The notes under the pieces are model-generated. The model was given only the letters and a program-made list of their open reading frames with translations, made no database searches and had not been told where the DNA came from. DNA of 64,000 nt from NCBI GenBank assembly GCA_005881275.1, contig VBEF01000017.1:23987-87986 (forward strand), written 5' to 3'. The stretch is from Chloroflexota bacterium (GTDB lineage: Bacteria; Chloroflexota; Dormibacteria; Dormibacterales; Dormibacteraceae). Shown piece by piece: positions 17,186 through 26,432 of this stretch (position 1 is its first letter; every line of letters starts with the position of its first letter). Made by a program: the position numbers and the translations under genes.

Positions 17186-18679
17186 TTACTTCGTGATGCT
17201 CAGACTGGATCTGTAGGCGTCCAGCTGTGACTGGCGGCCGATCTCGTCCGTCTTCGCGTTCCATTGGTTGGTGATCTGAGTCATCGTCTGGCTCAGCGAG
17301 ATCTCACCCGCCAGGAACTGAGCGAGAGCCGTGTCCAGCGCGGTCTGCTGGTAGAACGCCGTCTGCGGGATGCGCAGGTCGAGGACCATGTTGGGGCTCT
17401 GCAGGCTCGACTGGATGGCTCCGAGATAGTCCTTCGCGGCCTGGTCGCTCATGCCCGAAGCGGTCCATGGACCCATGTTGGTGAAGTGCGAAGAGCGGTA
17501 GGGGTTGAATCCAGTCTTGCCGATCGTCACGTCGACGCTCGACTGCGCCGGCTGAGACATGTAGGAGAGGAACGCGAACGCGGCGTCCTTCACCTTGGCC
17601 GAGGCCGCCTTGTTGATCGCGCCTGACCAGCCGCCGAAGGCGGCGAATGGAGAGTGGTTCACGCCGTTGGTCGCGTAAGGGCACAGAGTGGCGTTGCAGT
17701 CGACCAGCTGGTTGCTCGACCGGTCGAGCACCTTCTTCGATCCGGGCAGAATGACTGCCCCGACCTTGTCCTGCACGGTGGACTGAGTCTTGTCGACCGC
17801 GAGCGGGCCGATGTCGCCCCAGTCGAGGGACAGGGCGCAGCGACCAGTCACGAACAGGCCGCGCGAGTCGCCGACGTCCTGGTTGAGCTGCTCAGGAGGG
17901 CCGATCTTGGAAAGCTGCTTGTAGACGGTTAGGGCCGCGGCGGCCGCCGGGTTGTTCGTCAATGGCTGCATGGTGTCGGTGTTGAAGAAAGCACCCTGCT
18001 TCGTGCCCTGGCTCTGCAGGTACGCCGCGGCGATCGAAATCCATGCCCAATACGACTGCGCGCTGCGCTTCATGGCCAGGCATGAGCCGTAGTCGGGCTT
18101 GCCATCGCCGTTCAAGTCCTTGCCCTGGAAGTGCTGGGCGATGCTGATGTAGTCATCCCAGGTCTCAGGCGCCTTGAGGCCGTCCTTCTGGAGCAGGTCC
18201 TTGCGGTAGTAGACCATCTGAAAGTCGCCGTCGAGGGGAATGGTGTAGACCTTGCCCTTGAACGTGGCGCTGAAGTCGCGGAAGAACGGTGCGATGTCGT
18301 TCCACTGCAGGGCCGAGTCGTTCTTGACCCGGTCGGTCAGGTCTTCGAGGTAGCCGGGCGGCACGTAGTCGCCCATCCACTGCGGGTCGAAGACCGTCGC
18401 GTCATACGAGTTTGTCTTCGTCGAGAAGTCCGTGAGGACCTTCTGGTACAGGTCGGAGAACGGGACTGTGATGATCTGCACCTTGGCGCCAGTCGCCTTC
18501 TCGAAGTCGGGGGCCCGGCGCTGCAGCGGCTCCGCGATCTGAGGACCGGTGAAAGTCACGACCCGAATCGTGGTGCCGCTGAACGATTGGTTCGAGGACG
18601 TATTCGACCCGTTGCTGCAGGCCGCAATCACGCCCACCCCCACCAACAGGACCAGGGCTCTCGCCAGGATTCGACTCAT
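17186..18679 (-). CDS. Sugar ABC transporter substrate-binding lipoprotein
   Basis: A 497-residue family-1 extracellular solute-binding protein. A lipoprotein signal peptide ends in the lipobox 'VGVIAAC', so the mature protein is anchored by a lipidated cysteine. The mature part has the family pattern 'IRVVTFTGPQ', 'APDFEKATGAKVQIITVPFSD', 'IPLDGDFQMVYYRKDLLQK' and 'PETWDDYISIAQHF'. First gene of the operon leading to two permeases, fucD and the FAH hydrolase, so L-fucose or a fucoside or fuconate-like compound is the likely ligand. Transcribed from a well-formed promoter with two operator-like repeats. Confidence 0.9.
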   Translation of the reverse strand: MSRILARALVLLVGVGVIAACSNGSNTSSNQSFSGTTIRVVTFTGPQIAEPLQRRAPDFEKATGAKVQIITVPFSDLYQKVLTDFSTKTNSYDATVFDPQWMGDYVPPGYLEDLTDRVKNDSALQWNDIAPFFRDFSATFKGKVYTIPLDGDFQMVYYRKDLLQKDGLKAPETWDDYISIAQHFQGKDLNGDGKPDYGSCLAMKRSAQSYWAWISIAAAYLQSQGTKQGAFFNTDTMQPLTNNPAAAAALTVYKQLSKIGPPEQLNQDVGDSRGLFVTGRCALSLDWGDIGPLAVDKTQSTVQDKVGAVILPGSKKVLDRSSNQLVDCNATLCPYATNGVNHSPFAAFGGWSGAINKAASAKVKDAAFAFLSYMSQPAQSSVDVTIGKTGFNPYRSSHFTNMGPWTASGMSDQAAKDYLGAIQSSLQSPNMVLDLRIPQTAFYQQTALDTALAQFLAGEISLSQTMTQITNQWNAKTDEIGRQSQLDAYRSSLSITK

Positions 18680-18741
18680 CTCTCTTTATCCCCTCTTGTA
18701 GCGCAAGAAGCCGCGGCCCGGGCCACCAGGGGGCCGTGGCA

Positions 18742-18755
18742 TATCCGATGAATAC
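18742..18755 (-). promoter_or_regulatory. Operator-like site 2 (GTATTCATCGGAT on minus strand)
   Basis: Matches site 1 at 18805-18818 in 12 of 13 positions (GTATNCATCGGAT). It lies immediately downstream of the -10 element of the binding-protein promoter, so a bound repressor would block transcription. It also overlaps a 7-bp inverted repeat, ATATCCG-N8-CGGATAT (18741-18762). Confidence 0.5.
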
Positions 18756-18759
18756 CGGA

Positions 18760-18788
18760 TATTTAGCGCGTCCAGGCCGAATTGTCAA
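18760..18788 (-). promoter_or_regulatory. Sigma-70-type promoter of the fucose transport/catabolic operon
   Basis: On the minus strand a perfect -35 TTGACA (18783-18788) is followed by a 17-nt spacer and an AT-rich TAAATA (18760-18765) as -10. It drives the binding-protein gene, whose start is about 80 nt downstream. The two GTATNCATCGGAT repeats bracket it. Confidence 0.6.
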
Positions 18789-18804
18789 GCACAGACTGGC
18801 TAGT

Positions 18805-18818
18805 CATCCGATGTATAC
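18805..18818 (-). promoter_or_regulatory. Operator-like site 1 (GTATACATCGGAT on minus strand)
   Basis: Second copy of the repeat, 63 bp upstream of site 2, which is almost exactly six helical turns and places both on one DNA face. Its core CATC-C-GATG is an odd palindrome. A shorter match, TCCGATG, recurs at 21294-21300 in the promoter region shared by the SDR and GntR genes of the same cluster. The FCD-type GntR at 21342 is the likely binder. Confidence 0.5.
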
Positions 18819-18821
18819 GCC

Positions 18822-19631
18822 TTAGGCAGGGGTCGCCAGGTCAAGGCTGAACCGGCCCAGCACACGGTGGAACAGGCCGACCAGGGCGGCCACCGGGGCC
18901 AGCGAGACGATCAGCGCGGCCGCTGCCGTCGGCCAGTCGAGCTCCCGTTCGAAGGTGAAGAAGTCGGACAGCCCAAGGGGAATGGTCTTGATCTCGCCCG
19001 AGGTCAGGACCAGCGGGACGAGCAGCATGTTCCAGTCCAGCACGAAGAGCACGAGCGCGGTCGCGACCACGCTCGGCGCGACGAGCGGCAGGATGACGCG
19101 GCCGATCACGCGAAAGAGCCCCGCGCCGTCGAGCACCGCGGCCTCCTCCCATTCGGGCGCCAGCTGCGCGACGGCCCCGTGGAGGACGAATACCGCAAGA
19201 GGCGCCGTGGCGGCTGCTTCGCTTAGAACCACGGCGGCGAAGCTGTCCAGGAGGTGCACCCGCCGCATGAGGTCGCTCAACGGGATCACGTAGGCCATGG
19301 CGGGCAGGCTGGCGAGGACGAGGAATCCCTGCGTGACGAAGCGGCTCGATCGAAACGGGGCGCGGGCGAGGCCGTACGCGGCAAAAAAGCCCGCGCCCAC
19401 TGCGATCGCCGCGGCGCATGCGGACGTGAGAACGCTCGTCACGAGCTCGTTCCAGAACGCCGGCTCGGCAATCCCGACCTCGGCGAAGTGATCCAGGGAT
19501 GCAGACCCGCGCCACGATGGCGGACGGCTGCTGTTGTCGGGCAGCACTCCAAGCGACGCGAGCGCCGTCCACAAGAGGGGAAGCAGAAACGCGAGGAGGG
19601 TCGCCGCCACGAGAACGCCTCGAAGCCTCAT
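18822..19631 (-). CDS. Sugar ABC transporter permease, MalG type (second transporter)
   Basis: The track fuses this gene with a frame-shadow of its upstream neighbours (674 aa); the ATG at 19631 overlaps the upstream permease stop (ATGA) and gives 269 residues, the normal size. Hydrophobic helices include 'VLVAATLLAFLLPLLWTALA' and 'LIVSLAPVAALVGLFHRVLG'; the EAA loop is 'EWEEAAVLDGAGLFRVIGRVILP'-like. It lacks the helix insert seen in the 14.9-15.9 kb permease, so this is a distinct transporter type. No binding protein is encoded with this pair. Confidence 0.85.
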   Translation of the reverse strand: MRLRGVLVAATLLAFLLPLLWTALASLGVLPDNSSRPPSWRGSASLDHFAEVGIAEPAFWNELVTSVLTSACAAAIAVGAGFFAAYGLARAPFRSSRFVTQGFLVLASLPAMAYVIPLSDLMRRVHLLDSFAAVVLSEAAATAPLAVFVLHGAVAQLAPEWEEAAVLDGAGLFRVIGRVILPLVAPSVVATALVLFVLDWNMLLVPLVLTSGEIKTIPLGLSDFFTFERELDWPTAAAALIVSLAPVAALVGLFHRVLGRFSLDLATPA

Positions 19632-20497
19632 TCGACAAACCTTGTCCTGGACAACCGGAGGTAGATGAGCCCCGCGCCGAGGACGGCCGCCGCGATCAAC
19701 CAACCCGAGGTGGCGCCGACGGGCCAGTCGTTGACTCCGAAGGCGCGGTTGTAGCTGTACAGGGCCGGTGTCACGGTCGCCGGCCCCGGGCCGCCCCCGG
19801 TCAGGATCAGGACCGCGTCGAACGTCCCCAACGACAGGCCGGTGAGCAGCATCGTGATCGTGAGCAGTAGAGGGCGGACGGCGGGGATGGCGACGTGCCG
19901 CACCCGTCCCGTCCACGATGCGCCGCTCAGGGTCGCCTCCTCCCAACGCTCGCTCGGGATAGAAGCCAGGCTTGGCAGGAGCAAGAACGTGACAAACGGA
20001 GCCACCCGCCACACCTCGACCGCGATCACGGCGGGAAGCGCAAGGCGCGGGTCGCCCAGCGGCGACGGCAGGTCCGGCCGGCCAAGCCAGCCCAGGACGA
20101 AATCCACGACGCCGGTAGCGCTGCCGAACAGGAAATGCCACATCACTCCGCTCGCGATGGGACTGACCAGCCACGGCAGCAGGAGCAAGACCCGCAGCGC
20201 CGCGCGCCCGTGGAACGGGCGGCGCAGCAAATAGGCGACGCTGAACCCGATCACGAGCTCGAGCGGCACGGCCACGAGCGTGAAGACGGCGACGTTGCGG
20301 GCCGCGGAGCCGAACAGGGGGTCGCGGATGACCGCCGCGTAGTTGGCGAGCCCCGAAAAATGCACGCCGATCGCGAACGGCGAGTACGTCGTGAACGTCG
20401 CGAGCAAACCGAGGAGCGCGGGAAGGACGAGCCAGCCGGCGAGGAGAAGGGCAAGCGGCGCGAACAGGAACAGCCTGTCGCGACGCGTCAGACGCAC
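19628..20497 (-). CDS. Sugar ABC transporter permease, MalF type (second transporter)
   Basis: A 289-residue permease of ordinary length. First helix 'FLFAPLALLLAGWLVLPALL', then 'HFSGLANYAAVIRDPLF', EAA loop with 'EEATLSGASWTGRVRHVAIP' and late motif 'LTGGGPGPATVTPALY'. It starts 3 nt after the SDR dehydrogenase and overlaps the next permease by 4 nt, so the operon is SDR-permease-permease. The partner binding protein may be the 17.2-kb lipoprotein or one encoded elsewhere. Confidence 0.87.
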   Translation of the reverse strand: MRLTRRDRLFLFAPLALLLAGWLVLPALLGLLATFTTYSPFAIGVHFSGLANYAAVIRDPLFGSAARNVAVFTLVAVPLELVIGFSVAYLLRRPFHGRAALRVLLLLPWLVSPIASGVMWHFLFGSATGVVDFVLGWLGRPDLPSPLGDPRLALPAVIAVEVWRVAPFVTFLLLPSLASIPSERWEEATLSGASWTGRVRHVAIPAVRPLLLTITMLLTGLSLGTFDAVLILTGGGPGPATVTPALYSYNRAFGVNDWPVGATSGWLIAAAVLGAGLIYLRLSRTRFVE

Positions 20498-20500
20498 GTC

Positions 20501-21271
20501 TTACTTTGTGCCGCTGACGCCGCCGTCGACGACCAACCCCGACGCCATCACGAACCTGGATTCGTCCGACGCGAGGTAGAGCGCCGCGTTCGCGACGTCC
20601 TCTGGCCGTCCCAGGTCGTTCGTGAGCTGTCGCTTGCGAATCGCCGCCATACCTTCCTCCGGGTCGGTGTAAGACTCCTTCAGATAGCGTTCGACAAACG
20701 GCGTGAGTATGGTGCCGGGCAGCAGGGCGTTGACCCGAATCCCGTGCGGCGCCACATCGACCTGCATCGACTTGGTCAGGGACAGAACCGCGCCCTTGGA
20801 GGCCGCGTATGAAACGCGGCGCGCGAGGCCGATCTCCGCGATGCACGACGACATGTTGATGATCGAGCCCGAACGCTGCTTGATCATGTACGGCACCACG
20901 GCACGGCTCATCAGGTAGACGCCGCGGACGTTCACCCGCATCACGCGGTCGAACAGCTCGGGCTCCGTCTCCAGCACATCTCCGACGCCGCCTATGCCGG
21001 CGTTGTTGAACAGGACGTCGATACGCTCGAATCGATGCACCACGCGCTCCGCCAGGGCCAGGGTCTCGGCCTGGTCGGTGACGTCGACGTGCTCCGCAAC
21101 CGCTTCGCCCCCTGCCTTGGTGATCTCCTCAGCCGTCGTCTCGGCTGCGCCGAGATCGACATCCGAGACGATCACGCGCGCGCCCTCGCGCGCAAACAGG
21201 CGCGCGCTCGTCTGGCCGATGCCCGAGCCCGCGCCCGTGATCACGCAAACCTTTCCGTCGAGTCTGCCCAT
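20501..21271 (-). CDS. SDR dehydrogenase, likely 2-keto-3-deoxy-L-fuconate dehydrogenase
   Basis: A 256-residue classical SDR. Cofactor motif 'TGAGSGIGQ', acidic 'SDVD' after beta-2 favouring NAD, 'NNAG', catalytic Ser in 'NMSSCIAEIG' and Tyr/Lys in 'YAASKGAV'; it ends 'VVDGGVSG'. In the oxidative L-fucose route an NAD-dependent SDR of this size converts 2-keto-3-deoxy-L-fuconate to the 2,4-diketo acid. Position next to the fucose regulator, lactonase and dehydratase supports that. It shares a 70-bp divergent control region with the GntR gene. An alternative is a sugar or polyol dehydrogenase for the same substrate family. Confidence 0.85.
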   Translation of the reverse strand: MGRLDGKVCVITGAGSGIGQTSARLFAREGARVIVSDVDLGAAETTAEEITKAGGEAVAEHVDVTDQAETLALAERVVHRFERIDVLFNNAGIGGVGDVLETEPELFDRVMRVNVRGVYLMSRAVVPYMIKQRSGSIINMSSCIAEIGLARRVSYAASKGAVLSLTKSMQVDVAPHGIRVNALLPGTILTPFVERYLKESYTDPEEGMAAIRKRQLTNDLGRPEDVANAALYLASDESRFVMASGLVVDGGVSGTK

Positions 21272-21341
21272 CGCGTTAGCTATATGCTGAAGCTCCGATG
21301 TTTGTCAATCAAATCGGGCCGTCCTATGCATTTTGGAACGA

Positions 21342-22100
21342 ATGAAGGCACCGAACGTCGGACCTCTGGCGGGCAATGGATCAGGTCGCAAACGAGGCGC
21401 CGCCCGCGCCCCGAGCGTCACCGACGACGCCATCGACAAGATCCGAGAGCGAATTGTGTCAGGTGCCTGGGGCCCGGGCGACCGGCTGCCGAAAGAGAGC
21501 GAGCTGGCCGCGGAGCTCGGGCTCTCCCGCAACTCGCTCCGCGAAGCCGTCCGCGCGCTCTCCCAGCTGCGCGTGTTGGAGGTGCGCCAGGGCGACGGCA
21601 CCTACGTCAGCAGCCTCGAACCCGACCTGCTCCTGGAGAGCACCGGCTTCATCAGCCACCTCTTGCTGGGCGAGACGGCGATCGCGCTGTACGAGGTCCG
21701 TCGCATCCTCGAAGCCGCCGCCGCGGCCCTGGCCGCCGCGCGTATCGACGATGAGGAAAAACAGGACCTCGGATCCAGTCTCGATCGGATGCGCGAGGCG
21801 CAGGGAGTCGAGGAGCTCGTCGAGGCCGATGTAGCCTTTCATGCCGTGATCGCCCGCGCGACCGGGAACCCGGTTCTGATCTCCCTGCTCGCCAGCCTTT
21901 CGACGCGTATGCATCGCGTCCGCCTCTGGCACGGCCGGGCCGCCGACAACGCGCTCGATGTGACGCGCGAAGAGCACCGCCGGATCTACGAGGCGATCAT
22001 GCAGGGTGACCCCGAGCTGGCGCGGGCAGCGGCGACGGCGCACATCGCCAGCGGCGAGCGCTGGCTGCGGAAGCAGGTCGAAACGGGAGCGTCAGCCTGA
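21342..22100 (+). CDS. GntR-family regulator, FCD subfamily (candidate fucose-cluster regulator)
   Basis: About 252 residues from ATG 21342 (the track's TTG at 21333 is three codons earlier; TGGAACGA precedes the ATG). The winged helix has 'ESELAAELGLSRNSLREAVRAL' and wing 'EVRQGDGTYV'. The FCD domain carries the metal-site pattern 'DVAFHAVIARATGN' and 'REEHRRIYEAI'. FCD regulators respond to sugar acids, so L-fuconate or its keto derivative is a plausible inducer. It is translationally coupled to the aldo/keto reductase through a CTGA overlap and divergent from the SDR. TCCGATG elements occur here and at the main operon promoter. Confidence 0.88.
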   Translation: MKAPNVGPLAGNGSGRKRGAARAPSVTDDAIDKIRERIVSGAWGPGDRLPKESELAAELGLSRNSLREAVRALSQLRVLEVRQGDGTYVSSLEPDLLLESTGFISHLLLGETAIALYEVRRILEAAAAALAAARIDDEEKQDLGSSLDRMREAQGVEELVEADVAFHAVIARATGNPVLISLLASLSTRMHRVRLWHGRAADNALDVTREEHRRIYEAIMQGDPELARAAATAHIASGERWLRKQVETGASA

Positions 22101-23074
22101 ATCCGACAGAGCGGGTCAAGCTTGGCCCCACGTCGCTCCAGGTCACACGGCTGGGTTTCGGCACTGCTCCCCTGGGGGGTCTGTTTCAGGCCCTCGCGGA
22201 TGACGAGGCGCACCGCGTCGTCGAGGCCGCGTGGTCGGCGGGCATTCGCTTTTTCGATACCGCGCCGCAGTATGGAAACGGCCTCGCGGAGCAGCGTCTC
22301 GGCACCGTCCTGAGAGCCAAACCGCGCGATCAGTTCGTGCTCGCGACCAAGGTCGGCCGCCTTCTCCGCGCGGGCGCTCCGCCACAGAGCGAGACGTTTC
22401 CCGATGCGCCCCCGCTCAATCCCGTCTTTGACTTCTCTTACGACGGCGTCATGCGTTCGGTCGAGGAGAGCGTTGCGCGGCTGGGCATCGAGCGCATCGA
22501 CATCCTTCACATCCACGACCCTGACGATCACTTCGCCGAAGCCCTGTCCGAAGCGTATCCGGCACTCGACCGGCTTCGGGCGGAAGGGACCATCACGGCG
22601 GTCGGAGCCGGCATGAACCAGGCCGAGATGCTGGCTCGTTTCGCGCGCGAGGCGAACTTCGACTGCTTCCTGCTCGCCGGCCGGTACACGCTGCTCGACC
22701 AGGTCGGCTTGAAGGAGCTGCTGCCGCTTTGCGCAGAGCGCGGGATCGCGATCATCGCGGGCGGAGTTTTCAACAGCGGCATCCTGGCCGATCCGACGCC
22801 CGGCACTCACTACAACTACAAGGCCGCCCCCGACGAGCTCGTCCAGCGAGCCGGGCGCATCAAAGCCGTCTGCGAGCGCCACGGCGTATCGCAGAAGGCC
22901 GCGGCGATCCAGTTTCCACTTGGGCATCCGGCCGTGCAGACAGTACTCACCGGATGCCGGTCGGTGGACGAGCTCAACGAAAACGTGGAGGCGTTTCAGG
23001 CGCCGATACCGCCGGCTGCGTGGGACGAGCTCAAGGCTGATGGCCTCCTCGTGGCCGACGCGCCGGTCCCCTGA
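22097..23074 (+). CDS. Aldo/keto reductase, likely L-fucose dehydrogenase, with CTG start
   Basis: The track lists only 22337-23074, starting at an internal GTG in the middle of a core strand. The frame is open upstream and encodes the normal AKR N-terminus ('LGPTSLQVTRLGFGTAPLGG', then 'FFDTAPQYGNG'). No ATG, GTG or TTG exists before 22337; the only sensible start is CTG 22097, which overlaps the GntR stop (CTGA) and has GGGAG 7 nt upstream. That gives 325 residues. Catalytic Asp and Tyr ('DTAPQY'), Lys ('LATKVG') and His ('ILHIHDPDD') are all present. AKR enzymes of this kind oxidise L-fucose or D-threo-aldoses to the lactone. Confidence 0.85.
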   Translation: MNPTERVKLGPTSLQVTRLGFGTAPLGGLFQALADDEAHRVVEAAWSAGIRFFDTAPQYGNGLAEQRLGTVLRAKPRDQFVLATKVGRLLRAGAPPQSETFPDAPPLNPVFDFSYDGVMRSVEESVARLGIERIDILHIHDPDDHFAEALSEAYPALDRLRAEGTITAVGAGMNQAEMLARFAREANFDCFLLAGRYTLLDQVGLKELLPLCAERGIAIIAGGVFNSGILADPTPGTHYNYKAAPDELVQRAGRIKAVCERHGVSQKAAAIQFPLGHPAVQTVLTGCRSVDELNENVEAFQAPIPPAAWDELKADGLLVADAPVP

Positions 23075-23901
23075 TGGTGGTCGATGCCCACCACCATCTC
23101 TGGGATCCCGCCCACCGGAAGTATCCGTGGATGGAGGATGACCTGGCCTCGATTCGCAGGCGCTTCGACGCGGGCGACCTGAAGCCGCTGCTCGACGCGA
23201 ACGGCATCGACCGAACGGTGGTCGTCCAGACTGTCTCGAGCCTGGAGGAGACGCGCGAGTTCCTCGAGGCCGCCGCGGAAAACGAGTTCATCGCCGGCGT
23301 GGTCGGCTGGGTGGACCTGACCGATCGGTCGGTGGCGAAGACCCTGGCCGGACTCCGCCGGAGCGAGGGTGGGAGCTTCCTGGTCGGGATCCGTCACCAG
23401 GTCCACGACGAGCCCGATCCGACGTGGCTGCTGCGTGAAGATGTGCAGCACGGGATCGCCGCGGTGGGGGAGGCCGGGCTGGCCTATGACGTCCTTGTTC
23501 GCACCCGAGAGCTGCCGGCCGCGCTGAAGACCGTGAAGCGGCACCCCCAGATTCGGTTTGTCATCGACCACGCCGCGAAGCCGCGCATCGCCGCCGGGGC
23601 CTGGGACTCCGCCTGGGAAGAAGCGCTCGCGCCGCTGAGCGAGCTGCCCAACGTCACGTGCAAGGTCTCCGGTCTTTTCACCGAAGCGGACTGGAAATCC
23701 TGGAAGGCCGAGCACGTAGAGCCCTACGTGCGACGGGTGATCGACTGGTTCGGCGCCGACCGGTGCATGTTCGGGTCGGACTGGCCGGTCTCATTGCTGG
23801 CCGCGTCATATCAGCAGGTTGTCACGACGATGCGCGACCTCGTCGCGAACGACGATCAGATCATGGGCGGCACGGCCGCGAAGGTGTACGGCCTGAGCTA
23901 G
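23074..23901 (+). CDS. Amidohydrolase-2 lactonase, likely L-fuconolactonase
   Basis: A 275-residue TIM-barrel hydrolase. It opens 'VVDAHHHLWDPAHRKYPWM', the typical start of the L-fucono-1,5-lactonase group in COG3618. Metal and acid/base residues follow in 'FVIDHAAKP' and 'MFGSDWPV'. Start and stop of the preceding gene overlap (TGATG). It would open the lactone produced by the aldo/keto reductase to L-fuconate, the substrate of the dehydratase at 13.6 kb. Third gene of the regulator-AKR-lactonase operon. The gap to the convergent aminotransferase holds a REP-like repeat. Confidence 0.87.
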   Translation: MVVDAHHHLWDPAHRKYPWMEDDLASIRRRFDAGDLKPLLDANGIDRTVVVQTVSSLEETREFLEAAAENEFIAGVVGWVDLTDRSVAKTLAGLRRSEGGSFLVGIRHQVHDEPDPTWLLREDVQHGIAAVGEAGLAYDVLVRTRELPAALKTVKRHPQIRFVIDHAAKPRIAAGAWDSAWEEALAPLSELPNVTCKVSGLFTEADWKSWKAEHVEPYVRRVIDWFGADRCMFGSDWPVSLLAASYQQVVTTMRDLVANDDQIMGGTAAKVYGLS

Positions 23902-23908
23902 CGTCTTG

Positions 23909-23954
23909 CTCCTCACCATTTAAGGGGATGTGGCGCCGAAGGCGCCGGAGGGGC
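23909..23954. repeat. REP-like palindromic element, copy A
   Basis: Two successive palindromes: a loose CTCACC-ATTTAA-GGGGATG, then a perfect GGCGCC-GAA-GGCGCC hairpin, ending CGGAGGGGC. The same layout recurs at 48986-49033 with a different second stem. It lies between the convergent lactonase and aminotransferase genes. It is followed by another small hairpin, AGGCGC-TC-GCGCCT. Confidence 0.65.
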
Positions 23955-24024
23955 CAGGCGCTCGCGCCTAGGGCCTGCAGGTTCACCGTCGCCGGAGACA
24001 CGCTCCCAACGCTACGTGGGGGAT

Positions 24025-25360
<1,336 letters not shown>

Positions 25361-25368
<8 letters not shown>

Positions 25369-26407
25369 GGGACGGGACTCTCGTGGCCCGCACGTCGACC
25401 GGCTGCCGTCGCGTCGCCGACTCGACCGCCGCCGCCATGAACGCCACGGTGCCGACGTTTTCGCGGCCGGAGCACTCGGGTTCGCGTTTCTCGCGGATCG
25501 CGTGGGCGAACTCGGTCAGCGTTCCCCAACGATCGACCCGCATCTCTGGCATGGGCAGTCGTTTCGACCGTCCGCCCAGAGGCCGGATCATGACCCTGTC
25601 GGCGAGCGCGCCATTGTCGTTGCGGCTCGTCCACGCGACCTCACCGCGCTCGAACTCCATGCGCCACTCGCCGGCCCAAGGCGTGATCGGGGCGGCGCTG
25701 ACCCAGCTCCCGCGATAGCTCACGACGATGTCGCCGAAAACGACGGTGGCGACGGCAACCGCCGGACCTGCAAATGCGCTCCAGGCTGGATTCCAAGACT
25801 CGCAGTAGATCCGATCGGGTTCGCGGTTGAGGAGCATGCGGAGCAGGTCGAAGTGGTGGATCGACATGTCGACCAGCAGCGGCTGCTCATCGCCGTGATG
25901 GCGCGCCCGGACCGTGGTGCTGACGCCTGAGAAGCGGCGGAAGTCGATCGATACCTCGGCGAGCTTGCCGAGCGCTTGCTCCTGGATGAGTCGCGCGACG
26001 GTCCGCACAGCTGGGAAGAAGCGGTAGTTCTGGCTCACCATCAGGGCCACGCCCTTCGATGCGGCGGCGCTGACGAGCTCCTCGGCCGTCATGACGTCGG
26101 GCGCGAACGGCTTCTCGACCAGGACGTGAAGTCCGGCGTCGACGGCGGCCCGGGTCAGCGGCGCGTGACCGTCGAGGGTCGCGGTGACAAGCACCGCCTC
26201 AGCCTCTGTCTTGGCGATGGCCTCGCGCAGCGTTGCGAAGCACCGATCCGCCGCACCGGGAACTTCTTGCTGAAGCAGCTTCAGCGACCCTGGATCGGAG
26301 TCGACGTAGCCGGCGACCTCGACTTCCTTGACCTCGGGGATGACTCGCCAGGCCCAATCTCGCCCCCAGCCGCCCAACCCGACCTGCAGCAACCGAATCG
26401 GCTTCAC
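25361..26407 (-). CDS. Gfo/Idh/MocA-family oxidoreductase
   Basis: About 348 residues from GTG 26407; the track's longer version (to 26482) would overlap the divergent gene. Rossmann start 'IRLLQVGLGGWGRDWA', then the hallmark 'VLVEKPFAP' with the conserved Lys, and 'VDMSIHHFDLLRML' carrying the usual Asp/His active-site region. These enzymes oxidise or reduce sugars, inositols or keto-glycosides with NAD(P). The divergent gap to the second Gfo/Idh gene is only 25 bp. The product and the aminotransferase probably act on the same compound. Confidence 0.85.
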
Positions 26408-26432
26408 GGTTTCGGCAAGAATAAGGCAGGTC

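Noticed and set aside
18822-20846. 674-residue minus-strand ORF
   Set aside because: Only its last 269 residues are a permease starting at 19631. The rest is Arg/Pro-rich shadow of the upstream permease and SDR genes.
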